Assembly (NCBI RefSeq): GCF_963677075.1
Contig: NZ_OY781873.1
Coordinates: 3,187,715 to 3,251,714, forward strand
Reading direction: 5' to 3'
Length of the DNA stretch: 64,000 nucleotides
DNA from: an uncultured Sphaerochaeta sp.
GTDB taxonomy: Bacteria; Spirochaetota; Spirochaetia; Sphaerochaetales; Sphaerochaetaceae
The first letter of the stretch is position 1. Every line of letters starts with the position of its first letter. This document shows positions 1-9,774 of this stretch, one piece after another. Under the pieces are notes generated by a model. It ran no database searches and had not been told where the DNA came from. It saw only the letters and a list, made by a program, of their open reading frames with translations. Made by a program: the position numbers and the translations under genes.

Positions 1-16
1 CGATATGCTTTTTCAT
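1..16 (-). CDS. start of a clipped gene (MKKHI...)
   Basis: Only the first five codons (M-K-K-H-I) lie inside the window. The start codon is at 14-16 and is preceded by AAGGAG, which overlaps the end of the zinc dehydrogenase gene at 19. The gene is therefore translated directly after that dehydrogenase in the same operon. A lysine-rich start running into I is common in FGGY-type sugar kinases, and a kinase is exactly what the rhamnose and fucose genes here lack. Five residues cannot establish that, so the product is unknown. Confidence 0.6.
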
Positions 17-18
17 AA

Positions 19-1293
19 TTACTCCTTGATTCGTTTCTTGCAGTTTTCCAAGAGGTAGGCTTCTGCTTCAGCTGACCACAATCCATTGTGCTTATCAACC
101 AGCTTTGCAAGTTCAGCAAACACCTCATTGGTTTTACCCAGTTCAGCAAGGTCGGTCAGTGCTGTGAGGGGGAAGTCAAGATGAGTATACATCATCTTCT
201 TTCCACCAGGGATATTTGGCAGGTTGATCACTGCCTCAGGAACTGCTGAGAGCCCTCCGATATGGGTTACCATTGCTGCAGGGTTGATCAACCCCTTTTC
301 CATCAGGTGCAAGGACTCCCTCATATCATCGGTATTACCACCACTGGTACCCACAATATGGGTGGAAGCGTAGTGCACGTTGTAGAAGTTCATGCTTGCA
401 GTGAAATCTGTTTTGTTTGGACCTGCGAAGAAGTTCAGACAACCATCCTTTGCGAGGATTGCATCGGCCTGCTCCACCAGCATTCTTACAGGAGCCATGA
501 CCAGCACATCATCGTAGCCCTTTCCATCAGTGTATTCCATCAAGGTTGCATTCGGGTCACTGTAGTTCTTGGTATTGACATAGATTAACTCAACCCCGTT
601 CTGCTTGGCATCCTCAACGCTGTACAGGTCCTGTGCACGTTTGAGGCGTGCATCATCTATGTCGGTAACGACCAAGCGACCGGGCTTACGATCAGGGTTG
701 TGCACTGCATAGTCAATTGCAGAGAGACCCATGGGGCCGACCCCGGCAAGAATTGCCATATTGCCACCCTCGACGATTCCCATCTTGTGCTCATACGACC
801 CATTAGTCGTGTGGTACATCGCGTGGAAGGTTCCAACGACACAGGAAACAGGTTCAGCAAGACTTCCAAGGAAGAAGGCATCCCCATCATAAGGGAGCAA
901 GCAATCCAGTTCCATTACCTGATGAGGGATCACCACATAGGTTGCGTCCCCTCCGATGTACTGGAACGAATATCCAGGGGCATCAAGGGTACCCTTGTAA
1001 TTCAAAGCTGGCTGGATAGAGAAACGTGAACCAACCTTGAACTTGTCCTGCCATTTCTTTCCTACCTCAACGATTTCTCCACAGAACTCATGACCCAGCA
1101 TGATCGGGTTCTTGTCGACGTCATCGGGAACTCTCTTATGGCTTGCACCTTGCTCAGCGGCCTTGTGGTCGCTCATGCAGATACTATTGGTTATCACTTT
1201 TGCGAGGATTTCGTCCTCTGCAATCTGGGGAAGCTCAAACTCTTCGAGGCGAAGATCATTCACTCCATACAGACGGATAGCACGTGTTTTCAT
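19..1293 (-). CDS. zinc-dependent dehydrogenase, SorE (L-sorbose-1-phosphate reductase)-like
   Basis: A 424-residue medium-chain dehydrogenase. The start at 1293 is chosen because the first residues then read MKTRAIRLYGV, a normal start for the family, and an earlier in-frame ATG would overlap the upstream gene. Catalytic zinc signatures are visible as SICMSDHK near the N terminus and GHEFCGEIVEVG near residue 70. A Rossmann loop follows as AGVGPMGLSA near residue 180. The four-cysteine structural zinc loop of classical alcohol dehydrogenases is absent, as in sorbitol/sorbose-phosphate reductases. It is the seventh gene of the DeoR-led operon, 10 bases after the short-chain dehydrogenase. An NAD(P)H-linked reduction of a sugar or sugar phosphate is likely; the substrate is not readable from sequence. 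Confidence 0.85.
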   Translation of the reverse strand: MKTRAIRLYGVNDLRLEEFELPQIAEDEILAKVITNSICMSDHKAAEQGASHKRVPDDVDKNPIMLGHEFCGEIVEVGKKWQDKFKVGSRFSIQPALNYKGTLDAPGYSFQYIGGDATYVVIPHQVMELDCLLPYDGDAFFLGSLAEPVSCVVGTFHAMYHTTNGSYEHKMGIVEGGNMAILAGVGPMGLSAIDYAVHNPDRKPGRLVVTDIDDARLKRAQDLYSVEDAKQNGVELIYVNTKNYSDPNATLMEYTDGKGYDDVLVMAPVRMLVEQADAILAKDGCLNFFAGPNKTDFTASMNFYNVHYASTHIVGTSGGNTDDMRESLHLMEKGLINPAAMVTHIGGLSAVPEAVINLPNIPGGKKMMYTHLDFPLTALTDLAELGKTNEVFAELAKLVDKHNGLWSAEAEAYLLENCKKRIKE

Positions 1294-1303
1294 TTCTATT
1301 CTC

Positions 1304-2464
1304 CTAATTAAGCATGACCTGGCCACCGGTTACGGGAACCGCCTGACCTGTCTCGTAGGTCTGTTCGACTATGTAGAGAAGTGCCTTCATGACGTCCTCT
1401 GTGCGACATCCACGATTCATCGGCACCTTCGATTCATAGAACCGTCTTACATCGGCAACACTTTTCGCTCCTGGAACCTTTCCCGCTTCCAGGTACTGCA
1501 CGAACAACCCTCTCTTAGGGTCCGACCAAAGCGGACCGTCAAGGAAGTTGCCCGGACAGATTGCGTTGACCTTAATGTTATCCTCAACCAGCTCCAGAGC
1601 AAAACTCTGTGTAAGTCCGATGGTCCCGAATTTTGCACCTGCATAGGCACCATTCTTATTGGAACCTTCCAATCCGGACTTACTGGAGATGGCAATAATA
1701 TCAGTAAAATACGAGGCACTGGGAATATTCTGCAATGCCATCAGTCTAGAGGCAAACTTTGTGCAGATAAAGAATCCTGTATAGTCAACGTTGGTAACAA
1801 ACTGGAAATCCTTCAACTCCATCACCTTCACTGAACCGGCACGAAGAACCCCTGCATTTGATACAAACAGATCCAATCCCCCGGTCTCTTCAGCTACCTG
1901 ATTCATCATTGCCTCCACACTCTTCTCATCAGTCACATTGACTGTGAGAGGTTTGGAAACAGTGATGCAGGCTTCCCAGTTCAGCTCATCACTGAGCTTT
2001 TTTGCCCCATCTGCATTCATATCTGCTATATAGACAAAGGCTCCATTCTCAACAAGGGAGCGAACCATGCCCTCCCCAAAACCTTGGGCACCACCGGTGA
2101 CCAAGGCTACCTTGTCACGAACCACATCCGCACGGCTGAAAGTGGGAGGAAGGGTAGGTAGCAGGCTCACTCCTTCCGCCCTGAGGGCCTCATCATAGTT
2201 GGTCCCGAGCCCGTACTGAAGGTCCATTCCTGCAATTTCTATTACAGAAGGGAAAACCTTTCTCTCTGAAGTGTAGGCATCGAGCAACTTCTTCCACGCC
2301 ACTGAGGCCTCTTCGATACTCTCAAACTCTTGTGGAGATGGCAGGGAAAGGTCCACCTTCTTGCCAGTGACACGGTGTATAAACAAACCCTTCTGACCAT
2401 CAAAGGTCAAGCCACGAAGCACTGGGGGAATTTCAAAGTTAATCTGTTCTGTAAACGTAGTCAT
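1304..2464 (-). CDS. short-chain dehydrogenase with N-terminal extension
   Basis: A 386-residue protein with about 115 extra residues before a complete SDR domain. The cofactor loop TGGAQGFG lies at 123-130, the catalytic serine near 260, and Tyr274-x3-Lys278 (YAGAK). The start follows AAGGAG by 5 bases. The SDR part resembles the C-terminal half of bifunctional rhamnulose-1-phosphate aldolase/dehydrogenase proteins, which oxidise lactaldehyde or act on sugar alcohols, and also sorbitol-6-phosphate dehydrogenases. The other half of such a fusion has a counterpart as a separate gene at 16017-17096. The N-terminal extension matches nothing I recognise. It lies between the PHP gene (9 bases) and the zinc dehydrogenase in one operon. 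Confidence 0.85.
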   Translation of the reverse strand: MTTFTEQINFEIPPVLRGLTFDGQKGLFIHRVTGKKVDLSLPSPQEFESIEEASVAWKKLLDAYTSERKVFPSVIEIAGMDLQYGLGTNYDEALRAEGVSLLPTLPPTFSRADVVRDKVALVTGGAQGFGEGMVRSLVENGAFVYIADMNADGAKKLSDELNWEACITVSKPLTVNVTDEKSVEAMMNQVAEETGGLDLFVSNAGVLRAGSVKVMELKDFQFVTNVDYTGFFICTKFASRLMALQNIPSASYFTDIIAISSKSGLEGSNKNGAYAGAKFGTIGLTQSFALELVEDNIKVNAICPGNFLDGPLWSDPKRGLFVQYLEAGKVPGAKSVADVRRFYESKVPMNRGCRTEDVMKALLYIVEQTYETGQAVPVTGGQVMLN

Positions 2465-2473
2465 TGCTTCTCC

Positions 2474-3790
2474 TTAGAACTGCTGCACGAGGGAATATGG
2501 GTCATGGGTATTCATTTTTCTTCCTAGTGCTGCGTAATGTTTCAACTTCTCTTCGAGAGAAGACCCCGACATTGGATTTTCAGAATGGAACAGACCAAGC
2601 GTATCATCACAGGAGGCGAGCTTCTCATGCGCTACCAGCGCCCAAGCTGCATCAACGAGATGCCTGGCCGTAGGTTCCAACAACTCAGGACAGTTCATAC
2701 TCTGCCTGCTGCTGTTGATATCGACCCCACTGATCTCCATCAGGTTTCTCTCCCTGGCAAGCTTCTGCAAACGAAGCATCTGCTCCTTGGTATTGCGAGG
2801 AGGCATATAAGTTACCGCAGGGAAGCCAATATCCACCAGCAAGTCCAACAGCTCCTCCAGGAACTCATCCTCAAACTTCTCTGCCTTCTTATCCCCGGTC
2901 ACACTCTCAGCCACATCACCAAGATAGGCATAGGCTGCAATGGCACCAATGCTGTTGGCAAAGGAGACCACCTCACGTACATCCAAACACTCTTCCTTGG
3001 AAGGTTGAATGAAGAACCGAGGCAAGAAGGTACTCTTGTAGACTCCCAAGAGATCATATGCATAGTGGAGGTTGTCCTTGTCCAGCAACCAGTCCTGCAC
3101 CTTTCCAGCGAGAGTCAGCCCCAAGTCCTTCTTTAGGAAGTGGACCAGCTTCTCCCCTTTTCCAAACATTGAAATACTCTGGTTTGCCATAGCATAGAGA
3201 ATGTGCCGTTCGGTGACAGAACCTCCCTGTTCAGCTCTACTGAGAGGAAGGACATCCCTTTCAAAATCAAGGTCGAAGCCATACTGCCCTACCAAGGCCT
3301 GCAAAGCCTCGACTTGAGCCTTATTCCTCTCGTTACGAATTTTCTGAACCGGCTGGAGAAACTTGGCAACAGTCGAGATGTGTTGCTTGGGAACCCCGTG
3401 GACGCACATATAGGCAATTCCGATACTGTCCGGATTGTTGAGCTTTCTATCCCCTAGGGGAGTGTCGAGAAAACTTGTTCTCAGCTCAAATCCTACCGTG
3501 CTGGCAATCCCGATATTCTGTGCTGCTTCCAGCATCTCCTGTGCCGCACCAATGCTGTCATGGTCAATACTTCCTACAATACCCAGCCCTGCCTTCCAGG
3601 CAGCATAGGCTGCCGCAGAAGGTTCATACGGACTGAATGAATAGGTGGTATGCACATGATTGTTCACCTCTTCAAGCGCTGTTCTCTTGAGAGAGCCGCC
3701 TTGAATCAGGGAACCAATCTCACTACTCGAGGTAAGTCGAGTAGCAAGATCTCTATCATTGATGCTTTTTTCAAGCTGTTTCAAATCCAT
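2474..3790 (-). CDS. PHP-domain metal-dependent hydrolase
   Basis: A 438-residue protein of the PHP superfamily, whose members are metal-dependent phosphoesterases. Metal ligands are visible as His45-x-His47 in NNHVHTTYSFSP, then Asp76-His77-Asp78 in SIDHDS, a glutamate in VGFELRT near residue 100, and SGVDIN near residue 360. It is longer than simple PHP phosphatases, with an insert between the N- and C-terminal metal sites. It is translated 12 bases after the E1 gene, with AAGGAAA as ribosome site. Its place between a 2-oxoacid dehydrogenase and sugar dehydrogenases suggests a sugar-phosphate or related substrate, but this is inference. Confidence 0.75.
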   Translation of the reverse strand: MDLKQLEKSINDRDLATRLTSSSEIGSLIQGGSLKRTALEEVNNHVHTTYSFSPYEPSAAAYAAWKAGLGIVGSIDHDSIGAAQEMLEAAQNIGIASTVGFELRTSFLDTPLGDRKLNNPDSIGIAYMCVHGVPKQHISTVAKFLQPVQKIRNERNKAQVEALQALVGQYGFDLDFERDVLPLSRAEQGGSVTERHILYAMANQSISMFGKGEKLVHFLKKDLGLTLAGKVQDWLLDKDNLHYAYDLLGVYKSTFLPRFFIQPSKEECLDVREVVSFANSIGAIAAYAYLGDVAESVTGDKKAEKFEDEFLEELLDLLVDIGFPAVTYMPPRNTKEQMLRLQKLARERNLMEISGVDINSSRQSMNCPELLEPTARHLVDAAWALVAHEKLASCDDTLGLFHSENPMSGSSLEEKLKHYAALGRKMNTHDPYSLVQQF

Positions 3791-3802
3791 GGGCTTTCCT
3801 TA

Positions 3803-6256
3803 TCAGACGCCGAGTCTGCTTGTCCTGAAGAACTCACCGTCGGTGAAATTGCTCTGGGGGACATACTCTGGAATCGGTAAAATCTGTTCGTGGATGGCAT
3901 CCAGTACCGAGTACGCCTGTGCAAAGTAGTACTCCTCCATTTCTGCTGGCGGTGTGATCCAGTTCTTTGACCCGACCACTATTGTCGGGGCATCGAGATA
4001 ATCAAAGGCAAGCCTGCTAAGGTTGGAGCTTACGGTGTGCAGATAACTACCACGCTCGGAGCTGTCGGTCACGAAGACAGCTCTACCAGTCTTCCTCACT
4101 GATTCGATCAACAACTCATACTTGAGTGGGTTGATCCATCTCAGGTCGATTACCTCTGCCTCAATCCCCTTCTCGGCAAGCTGTTCTGCCGCCTTGGTTG
4201 CAGTATAGAGAGCGGGTCCAAGGGCAATAAGCGTTACATCCTTACCTTCCCTTCGGACAACCGGTTCTCCTTCAGGAATTTCGTAGTAGCCCTCAGGAAC
4301 TCCTTCCTTCACGAACATCTCGCCAATTCCATAGAGTTTCTGGCTCTCAAAGAATACCACAGGGTCAGTACCACGGAGTGCGTAGTTGAGCATGCCTTTC
4401 ACATCATACGGTGTTGCAGGGTACATTGCCTTCAATCCGGGGACGGAAGCAACCATGCTGGTCCATTCCTGTGAGTGCTGTGCACCATACTTGTTACCAA
4501 CTGATACACGCAGCACAAGTGGCATCTTCAGGACACCGGCGCTCATAGCCTGCCATTTTGGCATCTGGTTGAATACCTCATCCCCTGCGCAACCAAGGAA
4601 GTCACAGTACATCAACTCGACAACTGCTCGTCCACCGGCCATTGCGTAGCCTACTCCACTTCCAACAATTGCTGATTCAGCGATCGGGGAGTTGAAGAAC
4701 CGGGAAGGAGGAAGCAGTTCGGTAAGACCACGGTAGCAGGCAAATGCGCCACCCCAATCACGATGATCCTCTCCATATGCAATCATCGTCGGGTCAATGG
4801 AGAAGCGATGTGCCATTGCCTCAAAGACAGCATCACGATACTGGTACTGCTTTGCAGCAGGCAGTTCCTTGCCGTTCTCGTCGTATGCATAGCGACTTCT
4901 GCGGGCAATTTGCTTCACCCTTGCATTGTCTTCCAGCTTCTCGAGGAGTACTGGTTCGCCATCATCCAACTTCTCAACACTGCCATTGGAGAACATGACA
5001 GACTCAACGAATTTTTCATCAACCATGGGGCTGAGTACCGGATCAACGGTAATCTCGAGTGTCTTTCTCATTTTCTCTTCAAGCACTGTATCAAACTGAT
5101 CGAGCTCTTCCTGACTGACAACCTTGTTTTCAATGAGGTAGTTACCATAGGCCACGATTGGATCCTGGTTACGGAAAGCTTCCAGCTCTTCCTTCGTTCT
5201 GTAGGTCATGGCATCACTGGGGCTATGACCGCTGTAACGATAGGTGATGGTGTCCATGAACGCTGGGCCCTCTCCCTTGAGGAGGATTTCTTTCTTGCGT
5301 GCCGTGGCATCTGCTACAGCAAGAGGGTTGAATCCATCAACACGCTCGGTGTGCATGGAGTATTCGTTGATAGCAGAGGCAACCCTTGCAGCAACCTTGT
5401 AGCCCATGGTCTCACCAACAGGCTGACCGCCCATGGCATAGAGGTTGTCAAAACAGTTGAGCATGAAGGGAGGATATCCAGGATTGTCTTCCCAGAGGGT
5501 CTTGTACTGGTCCATGGAGGAGAGTACCAAACCTTCATAGACAGGACCACGTGCAAGAGCTCCATCACCAATATTGGCGATAACAATTCCCTTCTTTCGG
5601 TTAATCTTCTTATAGAGGGAAGCACCAACTGCAATAGTACAGGAACCTCCAACAATTGCGTTGTTGGGCATACTGCCAAAGGGCTTGAAGAAGGTATGCA
5701 TTGAACCACCAAGGCCTGCTGAGAATCCAGGCTTCTTGGCATAAATCTCAGCCAAGGCACCGTACAATACAAAGTTCTCTGCTAGGTCACGGACATTCTC
5801 TCCAGGAAAGTGTTTCTCTACAATCTTGTAGGTCTCTCCATCCATGAATGATTCCATGATGGCGAGCAGTTCCTTGTCCTCCATCTTATAGATGGCACTC
5901 ATGCTCTTGGCGAGAATCTCACCATGGCTACGGTGTGAACCAAAGATCTGATCCTCCGGATCGAGTACCATTGCCTGCCCGACAGCAGCACTTTCCTGAC
6001 CGGATGAGAGGTGGGCTGGTCCGCGGTGGTTGTAGGAGATCCCCTGATACACACCCTCTTTCTTGATGGTGTCCAACATGGTCTCAAATTTTCTAATCAA
6101 GAGCATGTCATAATAAGCACGGATCAGTCGTTCCTTTCCATATTGCTTGAGCTCTTTCTTGATGTTGCTCTTGTACTGGTTAACAGGAATCGAGGGTGTT
6201 TCAATGGTGAGTGGCTCCCTCAATTTTACTGGATCAAATGGTATCGTTCTGGCCAT
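3803..6256 (-). CDS. 2-oxoacid dehydrogenase E1, fused alpha and beta subunits
   Basis: At 817 residues this joins what are usually two genes. Residues 35-400 are the alpha half, with the thiamine diphosphate site beginning IGDGALARG (GDG at 230-232) and a following Asn271. The gap between them is about ten residues longer than usual. Residues 460-817 are the beta half, with the transketolase-like RDAVFEAMAHR, YGEDH and VELMYCDFLG segments and a C-terminal LRWINPLKYE region. E1 decarboxylates a 2-oxoacid and passes the acyl group to the lipoyl arm of E2. The E2 and E3 genes lie immediately upstream in the operon. The oxoacid (pyruvate, acetoin or a sugar-derived acid) cannot be assigned. Confidence 0.9.
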   Translation of the reverse strand: MARTIPFDPVKLREPLTIETPSIPVNQYKSNIKKELKQYGKERLIRAYYDMLLIRKFETMLDTIKKEGVYQGISYNHRGPAHLSSGQESAAVGQAMVLDPEDQIFGSHRSHGEILAKSMSAIYKMEDKELLAIMESFMDGETYKIVEKHFPGENVRDLAENFVLYGALAEIYAKKPGFSAGLGGSMHTFFKPFGSMPNNAIVGGSCTIAVGASLYKKINRKKGIVIANIGDGALARGPVYEGLVLSSMDQYKTLWEDNPGYPPFMLNCFDNLYAMGGQPVGETMGYKVAARVASAINEYSMHTERVDGFNPLAVADATARKKEILLKGEGPAFMDTITYRYSGHSPSDAMTYRTKEELEAFRNQDPIVAYGNYLIENKVVSQEELDQFDTVLEEKMRKTLEITVDPVLSPMVDEKFVESVMFSNGSVEKLDDGEPVLLEKLEDNARVKQIARRSRYAYDENGKELPAAKQYQYRDAVFEAMAHRFSIDPTMIAYGEDHRDWGGAFACYRGLTELLPPSRFFNSPIAESAIVGSGVGYAMAGGRAVVELMYCDFLGCAGDEVFNQMPKWQAMSAGVLKMPLVLRVSVGNKYGAQHSQEWTSMVASVPGLKAMYPATPYDVKGMLNYALRGTDPVVFFESQKLYGIGEMFVKEGVPEGYYEIPEGEPVVRREGKDVTLIALGPALYTATKAAEQLAEKGIEAEVIDLRWINPLKYELLIESVRKTGRAVFVTDSSERGSYLHTVSSNLSRLAFDYLDAPTIVVGSKNWITPPAEMEEYYFAQAYSVLDAIHEQILPIPEYVPQSNFTDGEFFRTSRLGV

Positions 6257-6267
6257 ATCGTTACTCC

Positions 6268-7620
6268 TTACAGGCTATGGTCGAGTGCAAAGCAAGCATC
6301 CTTGATAAGCTCGGATACACTCGGGTGTGGAAATACTATCTCTTTGACATCCTGGACTCTTAGTTCTGCTTCAATAAGAGCTGAAGCGCCCCAGATAATC
6401 TCGCTGCTGTAGGGTCCCAGCAGATGAACTCCAAGAATGGCACCGCTTTCTTGGTGACAAATCACTTTCACCAAGCCGGAAGCACGCTTACCTTGCTCAG
6501 CGAGGAAACGACCGTTTGCGCGCATCTGCACAGTTTGACTCTTCACAGGAATGCCTTTCTCCTTGGCTTCCTTTTCTGTAATGCCACAACCAGCTGCCTC
6601 AGGATTCGCATAGACTGCCCAAGGAATTGCGTTGTAGCGCATACGCATCTCTTTTGAACCGAAGATATTGGAGATGGCAACCTCTGCCATGCGGGAGGCG
6701 CTATGAGCAAGGAGGGAGCGACCATTCACATCCCCAATCGCCCAGATATTGGCAACATTGGTCTGCAGACGGTCATTTACCACCACCCCTTGCCGGTCTA
6801 TATCCAATCCAAGCTTCTCCAGTCCCTGGGTGTTCGGCCTACGCCCAACACTCATCAAGATCAGTGCTGCTTCAGTCGACTGTTTATTTCCCTTGGCATC
6901 GGTATACAACACCGCTTCCTTGGTAATTTCCTCTACCTTGCAACCAAGGCGGAAGTCAACTTCCTTGAGCTCACGTCTCATCAGCTTGGCGAATTCGCCA
7001 TCCATCATGGGGAGAATTTCATCCATCATCTCTATGACGGTGACCTTGGTACCGATCATGGAGAAGAACGAGGCAAATTCGATTCCGATAACCCCACCAC
7101 CGATGACAACCAGGGACTTGGGCACTTCCTCGAGATCCAGGATCTCATTACTGGTGAGCACATGCTCCAATTTTGCTCCCGGGATAGGTGGAACAAAAGC
7201 GGAAGAACCGGTAGCGACCATCAGGTAAGAACCATCATAGATGGTATCACCTACTTTCACATGATGAGGGTCAATGAATTCAGCTTCACCAAAAACCGTT
7301 TCCACCTTGTTCGATTTCATCAGGAACTCTATACCACTCCTGAGTGTCCCCACCGTATCATTCTTCCAGTTCATTGCATCAGGAAGGCTGAATGTCACCC
7401 CAGCAGCCTCAACGCCATGTTTTGCACCATCAAGTGCATGATGATAGAGTTTGGCACTGTTCAGAAGGCTCTTGGTGGGGATACACCCCCAGTTTGTGCA
7501 GACTCCTCCAAGGTGCCCTCTCTCTATGAGCAGGACCTTCTTGCCAAGTGCGCCTGCTCTTTCTGCGGCAACATATCCACCAGGACCGCTGCCAACTACA
7601 ATTAAATCATAGGTACTCAT
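6268..7620 (-). CDS. lpdA: dihydrolipoamide dehydrogenase (E3)
   Basis: A 450-residue flavoprotein disulfide reductase that re-oxidises the lipoyl arm of the complex with NAD+. The FAD loop VVGSGPGGY is at 8-16 and the redox-active pair is Cys41/Cys46 (CTNWGC). The NAD loop GGGVIG is near 174-179. The C terminus has the active-site FPHPSVSEL stretch with the conserved His and Glu. It starts after GGGAGG, 9 bases downstream of the E2 stop, and is followed after 11 bases by E1. Length is normal for the family. Confidence 0.95.
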   Translation of the reverse strand: MSTYDLIVVGSGPGGYVAAERAGALGKKVLLIERGHLGGVCTNWGCIPTKSLLNSAKLYHHALDGAKHGVEAAGVTFSLPDAMNWKNDTVGTLRSGIEFLMKSNKVETVFGEAEFIDPHHVKVGDTIYDGSYLMVATGSSAFVPPIPGAKLEHVLTSNEILDLEEVPKSLVVIGGGVIGIEFASFFSMIGTKVTVIEMMDEILPMMDGEFAKLMRRELKEVDFRLGCKVEEITKEAVLYTDAKGNKQSTEAALILMSVGRRPNTQGLEKLGLDIDRQGVVVNDRLQTNVANIWAIGDVNGRSLLAHSASRMAEVAISNIFGSKEMRMRYNAIPWAVYANPEAAGCGITEKEAKEKGIPVKSQTVQMRANGRFLAEQGKRASGLVKVICHQESGAILGVHLLGPYSSEIIWGASALIEAELRVQDVKEIVFPHPSVSELIKDACFALDHSL

Positions 7621-7629
7621 GTATCCTCC

Positions 7630-8964
7630 CTACAGTGCCAACAAGAGATCAATGGTGGCGATGTTGTCCATCAATGCTTTCAGGAAGCGCGCAGCATCTG
7701 CACCATCGACTGCCTGGTGGTCCATTGTCAGCGAGAGTCCAATCTTTTCAATAAAGACGATATCACCATCCTCATCCTCTACCGGCGTCAGGGTTATGCC
7801 GCCAACACCAAGGATTGCAACCTCAGGCACGTTGAGCACCGGGGTGAATGCATCAATACCAAAGGCTCCTACATTACTTACCGTAAAGGTTGAACCACTG
7901 AGTTCGTCAGGTTGGGCTGTTCCTTCCTTGCATTTATCAATCAGGGCCTTGGTCTCTTCAGAGAGCTGGCGGAGGCTGAGCATGTCACTATTGCGAACCA
8001 CAGGGACCAGAAGGCCCTTCGGTGTGTCGGTAGCGACACCAAGATGCACATGACTAAAGCGCAACATCTTATCCCCAAGGAAGTGTGCATTGAATGCAGG
8101 GAACTCCAGCAAGGTTCTGCTGACTGCAAAGAGGATCAAATCATTGATCGTAACCTTGTTCAAACCGAGCTCACTCTTGGCACTCTTGAATCCTGCTCTC
8201 AGACGTTTCAGAGCACGTGCATCAGCCTGGGCATGAAGGGTAAGCTGGCATGTGGAGTGGATGGATTCCATCATCCTCCTGGCAGTTACCTTTCTCACTC
8301 CCTTCACAGGTATCTCCTGAATCTCTTCAGAGACTTCTCCCATGCGTGATGGGGTAGCAATCGCAGGTTTCTCCTGTAGGTCTGAAGAGAGGACTCTTCC
8401 TCCCATGCCACTACCACGTCCTGGAACCTGGACTCCCTGCTCAAGAGCCTGCTGTCTTGCAACCGGACTGAGAGGCTCTCCAGCCACTGAGGCTACATCA
8501 CGTTCAATGATGCGACCTTTAGGACCGGTGGGCTGTACAGAGGAGAGAGATACTCCCATGGAGGAAGCCAGATTGCGCGCCCTGGGGCTGGATCCCTGAG
8601 CCTTGTCTGCTGTAGCAGGCGGAGTAGCTTTTTCAGGTTGTGTGTCCTCAGCTGGTGCTGCTTCCTGTTTCTCTTCCTTAGGTTCTTCTTTATTGGTTTC
8701 TGTCTTGGGAAGCTCGACCTTCTCGCCTTCCTCTCCGACCATGACGATGGGAACCATTACGGGAACATCATCCCCTTCCTCATACAGTATGGCCAGGACT
8801 ACACCTTCAGCGGTCGATTCAACGTCAATGGTTGACTTATCGGTTTCTGCTGAGCATAGGACATCCCCTACAGCAACCTTGTCCCCTACTTTGACATTCC
8901 ATTCCACAATAATGCAGGATTCCACTGAGTTTCCCTGTTTGGGCATCACAACTTGTTGTGCCAT
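7630..8964 (-). CDS. dihydrolipoamide acyltransferase (E2)
   Basis: A 444-residue E2 core subunit. Residues 1-80 form one lipoyl domain, with the lipoylated Lys43 in ETDKST. A linker rich in Ala, Pro and Glu follows (about 80-120). A peripheral-subunit-binding domain lies near 124-157 (SPRARNLAS, GPKGRIIERDV). The C-terminal catalytic domain ends with the HQAVDGADAARFL active-site motif. It transfers the acyl group to CoA. The gene is second in the operon, 12 bases after the DeoR-type regulator, with AGGAG in front of its ATG. Confidence 0.95.
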   Translation of the reverse strand: MAQQVVMPKQGNSVESCIIVEWNVKVGDKVAVGDVLCSAETDKSTIDVESTAEGVVLAILYEEGDDVPVMVPIVMVGEEGEKVELPKTETNKEEPKEEKQEAAPAEDTQPEKATPPATADKAQGSSPRARNLASSMGVSLSSVQPTGPKGRIIERDVASVAGEPLSPVARQQALEQGVQVPGRGSGMGGRVLSSDLQEKPAIATPSRMGEVSEEIQEIPVKGVRKVTARRMMESIHSTCQLTLHAQADARALKRLRAGFKSAKSELGLNKVTINDLILFAVSRTLLEFPAFNAHFLGDKMLRFSHVHLGVATDTPKGLLVPVVRNSDMLSLRQLSEETKALIDKCKEGTAQPDELSGSTFTVSNVGAFGIDAFTPVLNVPEVAILGVGGITLTPVEDEDGDIVFIEKIGLSLTMDHQAVDGADAARFLKALMDNIATIDLLLAL

Positions 8965-8976
8965 GTGTTCACTCCT

Positions 8977-9732
8977 CTACTTTGCAATAAGGACCTCAAC
9001 ACCCTGCTCCTCGAGCTGGGTGATCAGGTCCGCAGGAAAACCACTGTCTGTGACAATGGTATCTATCTCTGTTACCGGCATGATCCGCACAAACCCACGA
9101 TTCCCCACCTTTGAGGAATCAACGCACAAAACCCGCCGTGTGGCTTGTGCGCACATACGTTGTACCACCTGTGCATTCTCGATCAAGCTGGTGGTAAGTC
9201 CATGTTCCATGGTAAATCCATCTGTACCGAAGAAGGTGGTGGATACATGGTAGTTCTCTATCTGGGAAATGGCAGCAGGCCCGACGAGGGCCTCGGCTTC
9301 GCTTCGGTACTCACCACCAACCAGCGTGACCTGAAGCTGGGTATTTGCCCGTGCATAGGGCAGTATAAGCGTTGAATTGGTAACCACCCGTACATTTCTT
9401 TTCCCGAATATGTGTCTGGGAATCAGGGAACAGGTGGACCCATTGGTAATCATGATAAAGTCATTATCCTTCACCAAGGTGGCAGCAAGTTTTGCAATTA
9501 GGTCTTTTTTTGGAGTATTAGTATCATCACGAAAGGCTGCTTGGGGGGCGGAGGCAACCACGACCCGGCCATGGCTTCGTATAACCAGTCCTTTGGAATC
9601 CAGATCCCGTAAATCTCCCCTGATGGTAACCGCAGAAACTCCAAGCTCTGCACTGAGCCTGGATACAGGATACTCTTCACCACTTTTCAGAAGCTGGAGT
9701 ATGTGTTTTTCCCGAGGGGAAAGCCCTATCAT
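8977..9732 (-). CDS. DeoR-family transcriptional regulator
   Basis: A 251-residue regulator with a DeoR-type winged helix in the first 60 residues (SPREKHILQLL, VSAVTIRGDLRDLDSKG) and a C-terminal sugar-phosphate sensor of the ribose-5-phosphate-isomerase-like type (TNGST, FFGTDGF). The ATG at 9732 is 8 bases after GGAG; an in-frame GTG at 9741 is too close to that site. It is the first gene of the long operon running to base 1. The three CTTTCG repeats at its own promoter are the probable autoregulatory operator. Members of this family usually repress, and a sugar phosphate relieves them. Confidence 0.9.
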   Translation of the reverse strand: MIGLSPREKHILQLLKSGEEYPVSRLSAELGVSAVTIRGDLRDLDSKGLVIRSHGRVVVASAPQAAFRDDTNTPKKDLIAKLAATLVKDNDFIMITNGSTCSLIPRHIFGKRNVRVVTNSTLILPYARANTQLQVTLVGGEYRSEAEALVGPAAISQIENYHVSTTFFGTDGFTMEHGLTTSLIENAQVVQRMCAQATRRVLCVDSSKVGNRGFVRIMPVTEIDTIVTDSGFPADLITQLEEQGVEVLIAK

Positions 9733-9746
9733 ATGATACACTCCTA

Positions 9747-9774
9747 CTTTCTTATCACTTTCGTTACGCTTTCG
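9747..9774. promoter_or_regulatory. putative DeoR operator: three repeats 11 bp apart
   Basis: On the plus strand CTTTC(T) begins at 9747 and CTTTCG at 9758 and 9769. The three copies sit on the same face of the helix at one-turn spacing. They lie immediately downstream of the -10 box and upstream of the regulator start codon, where bound protein would block transcription. CTTTCG/CGAAAG elements are typical of DeoR/GlpR-family operators. Another CGAAAG, in opposite orientation, lies at 9811-9816. Confidence 0.65.
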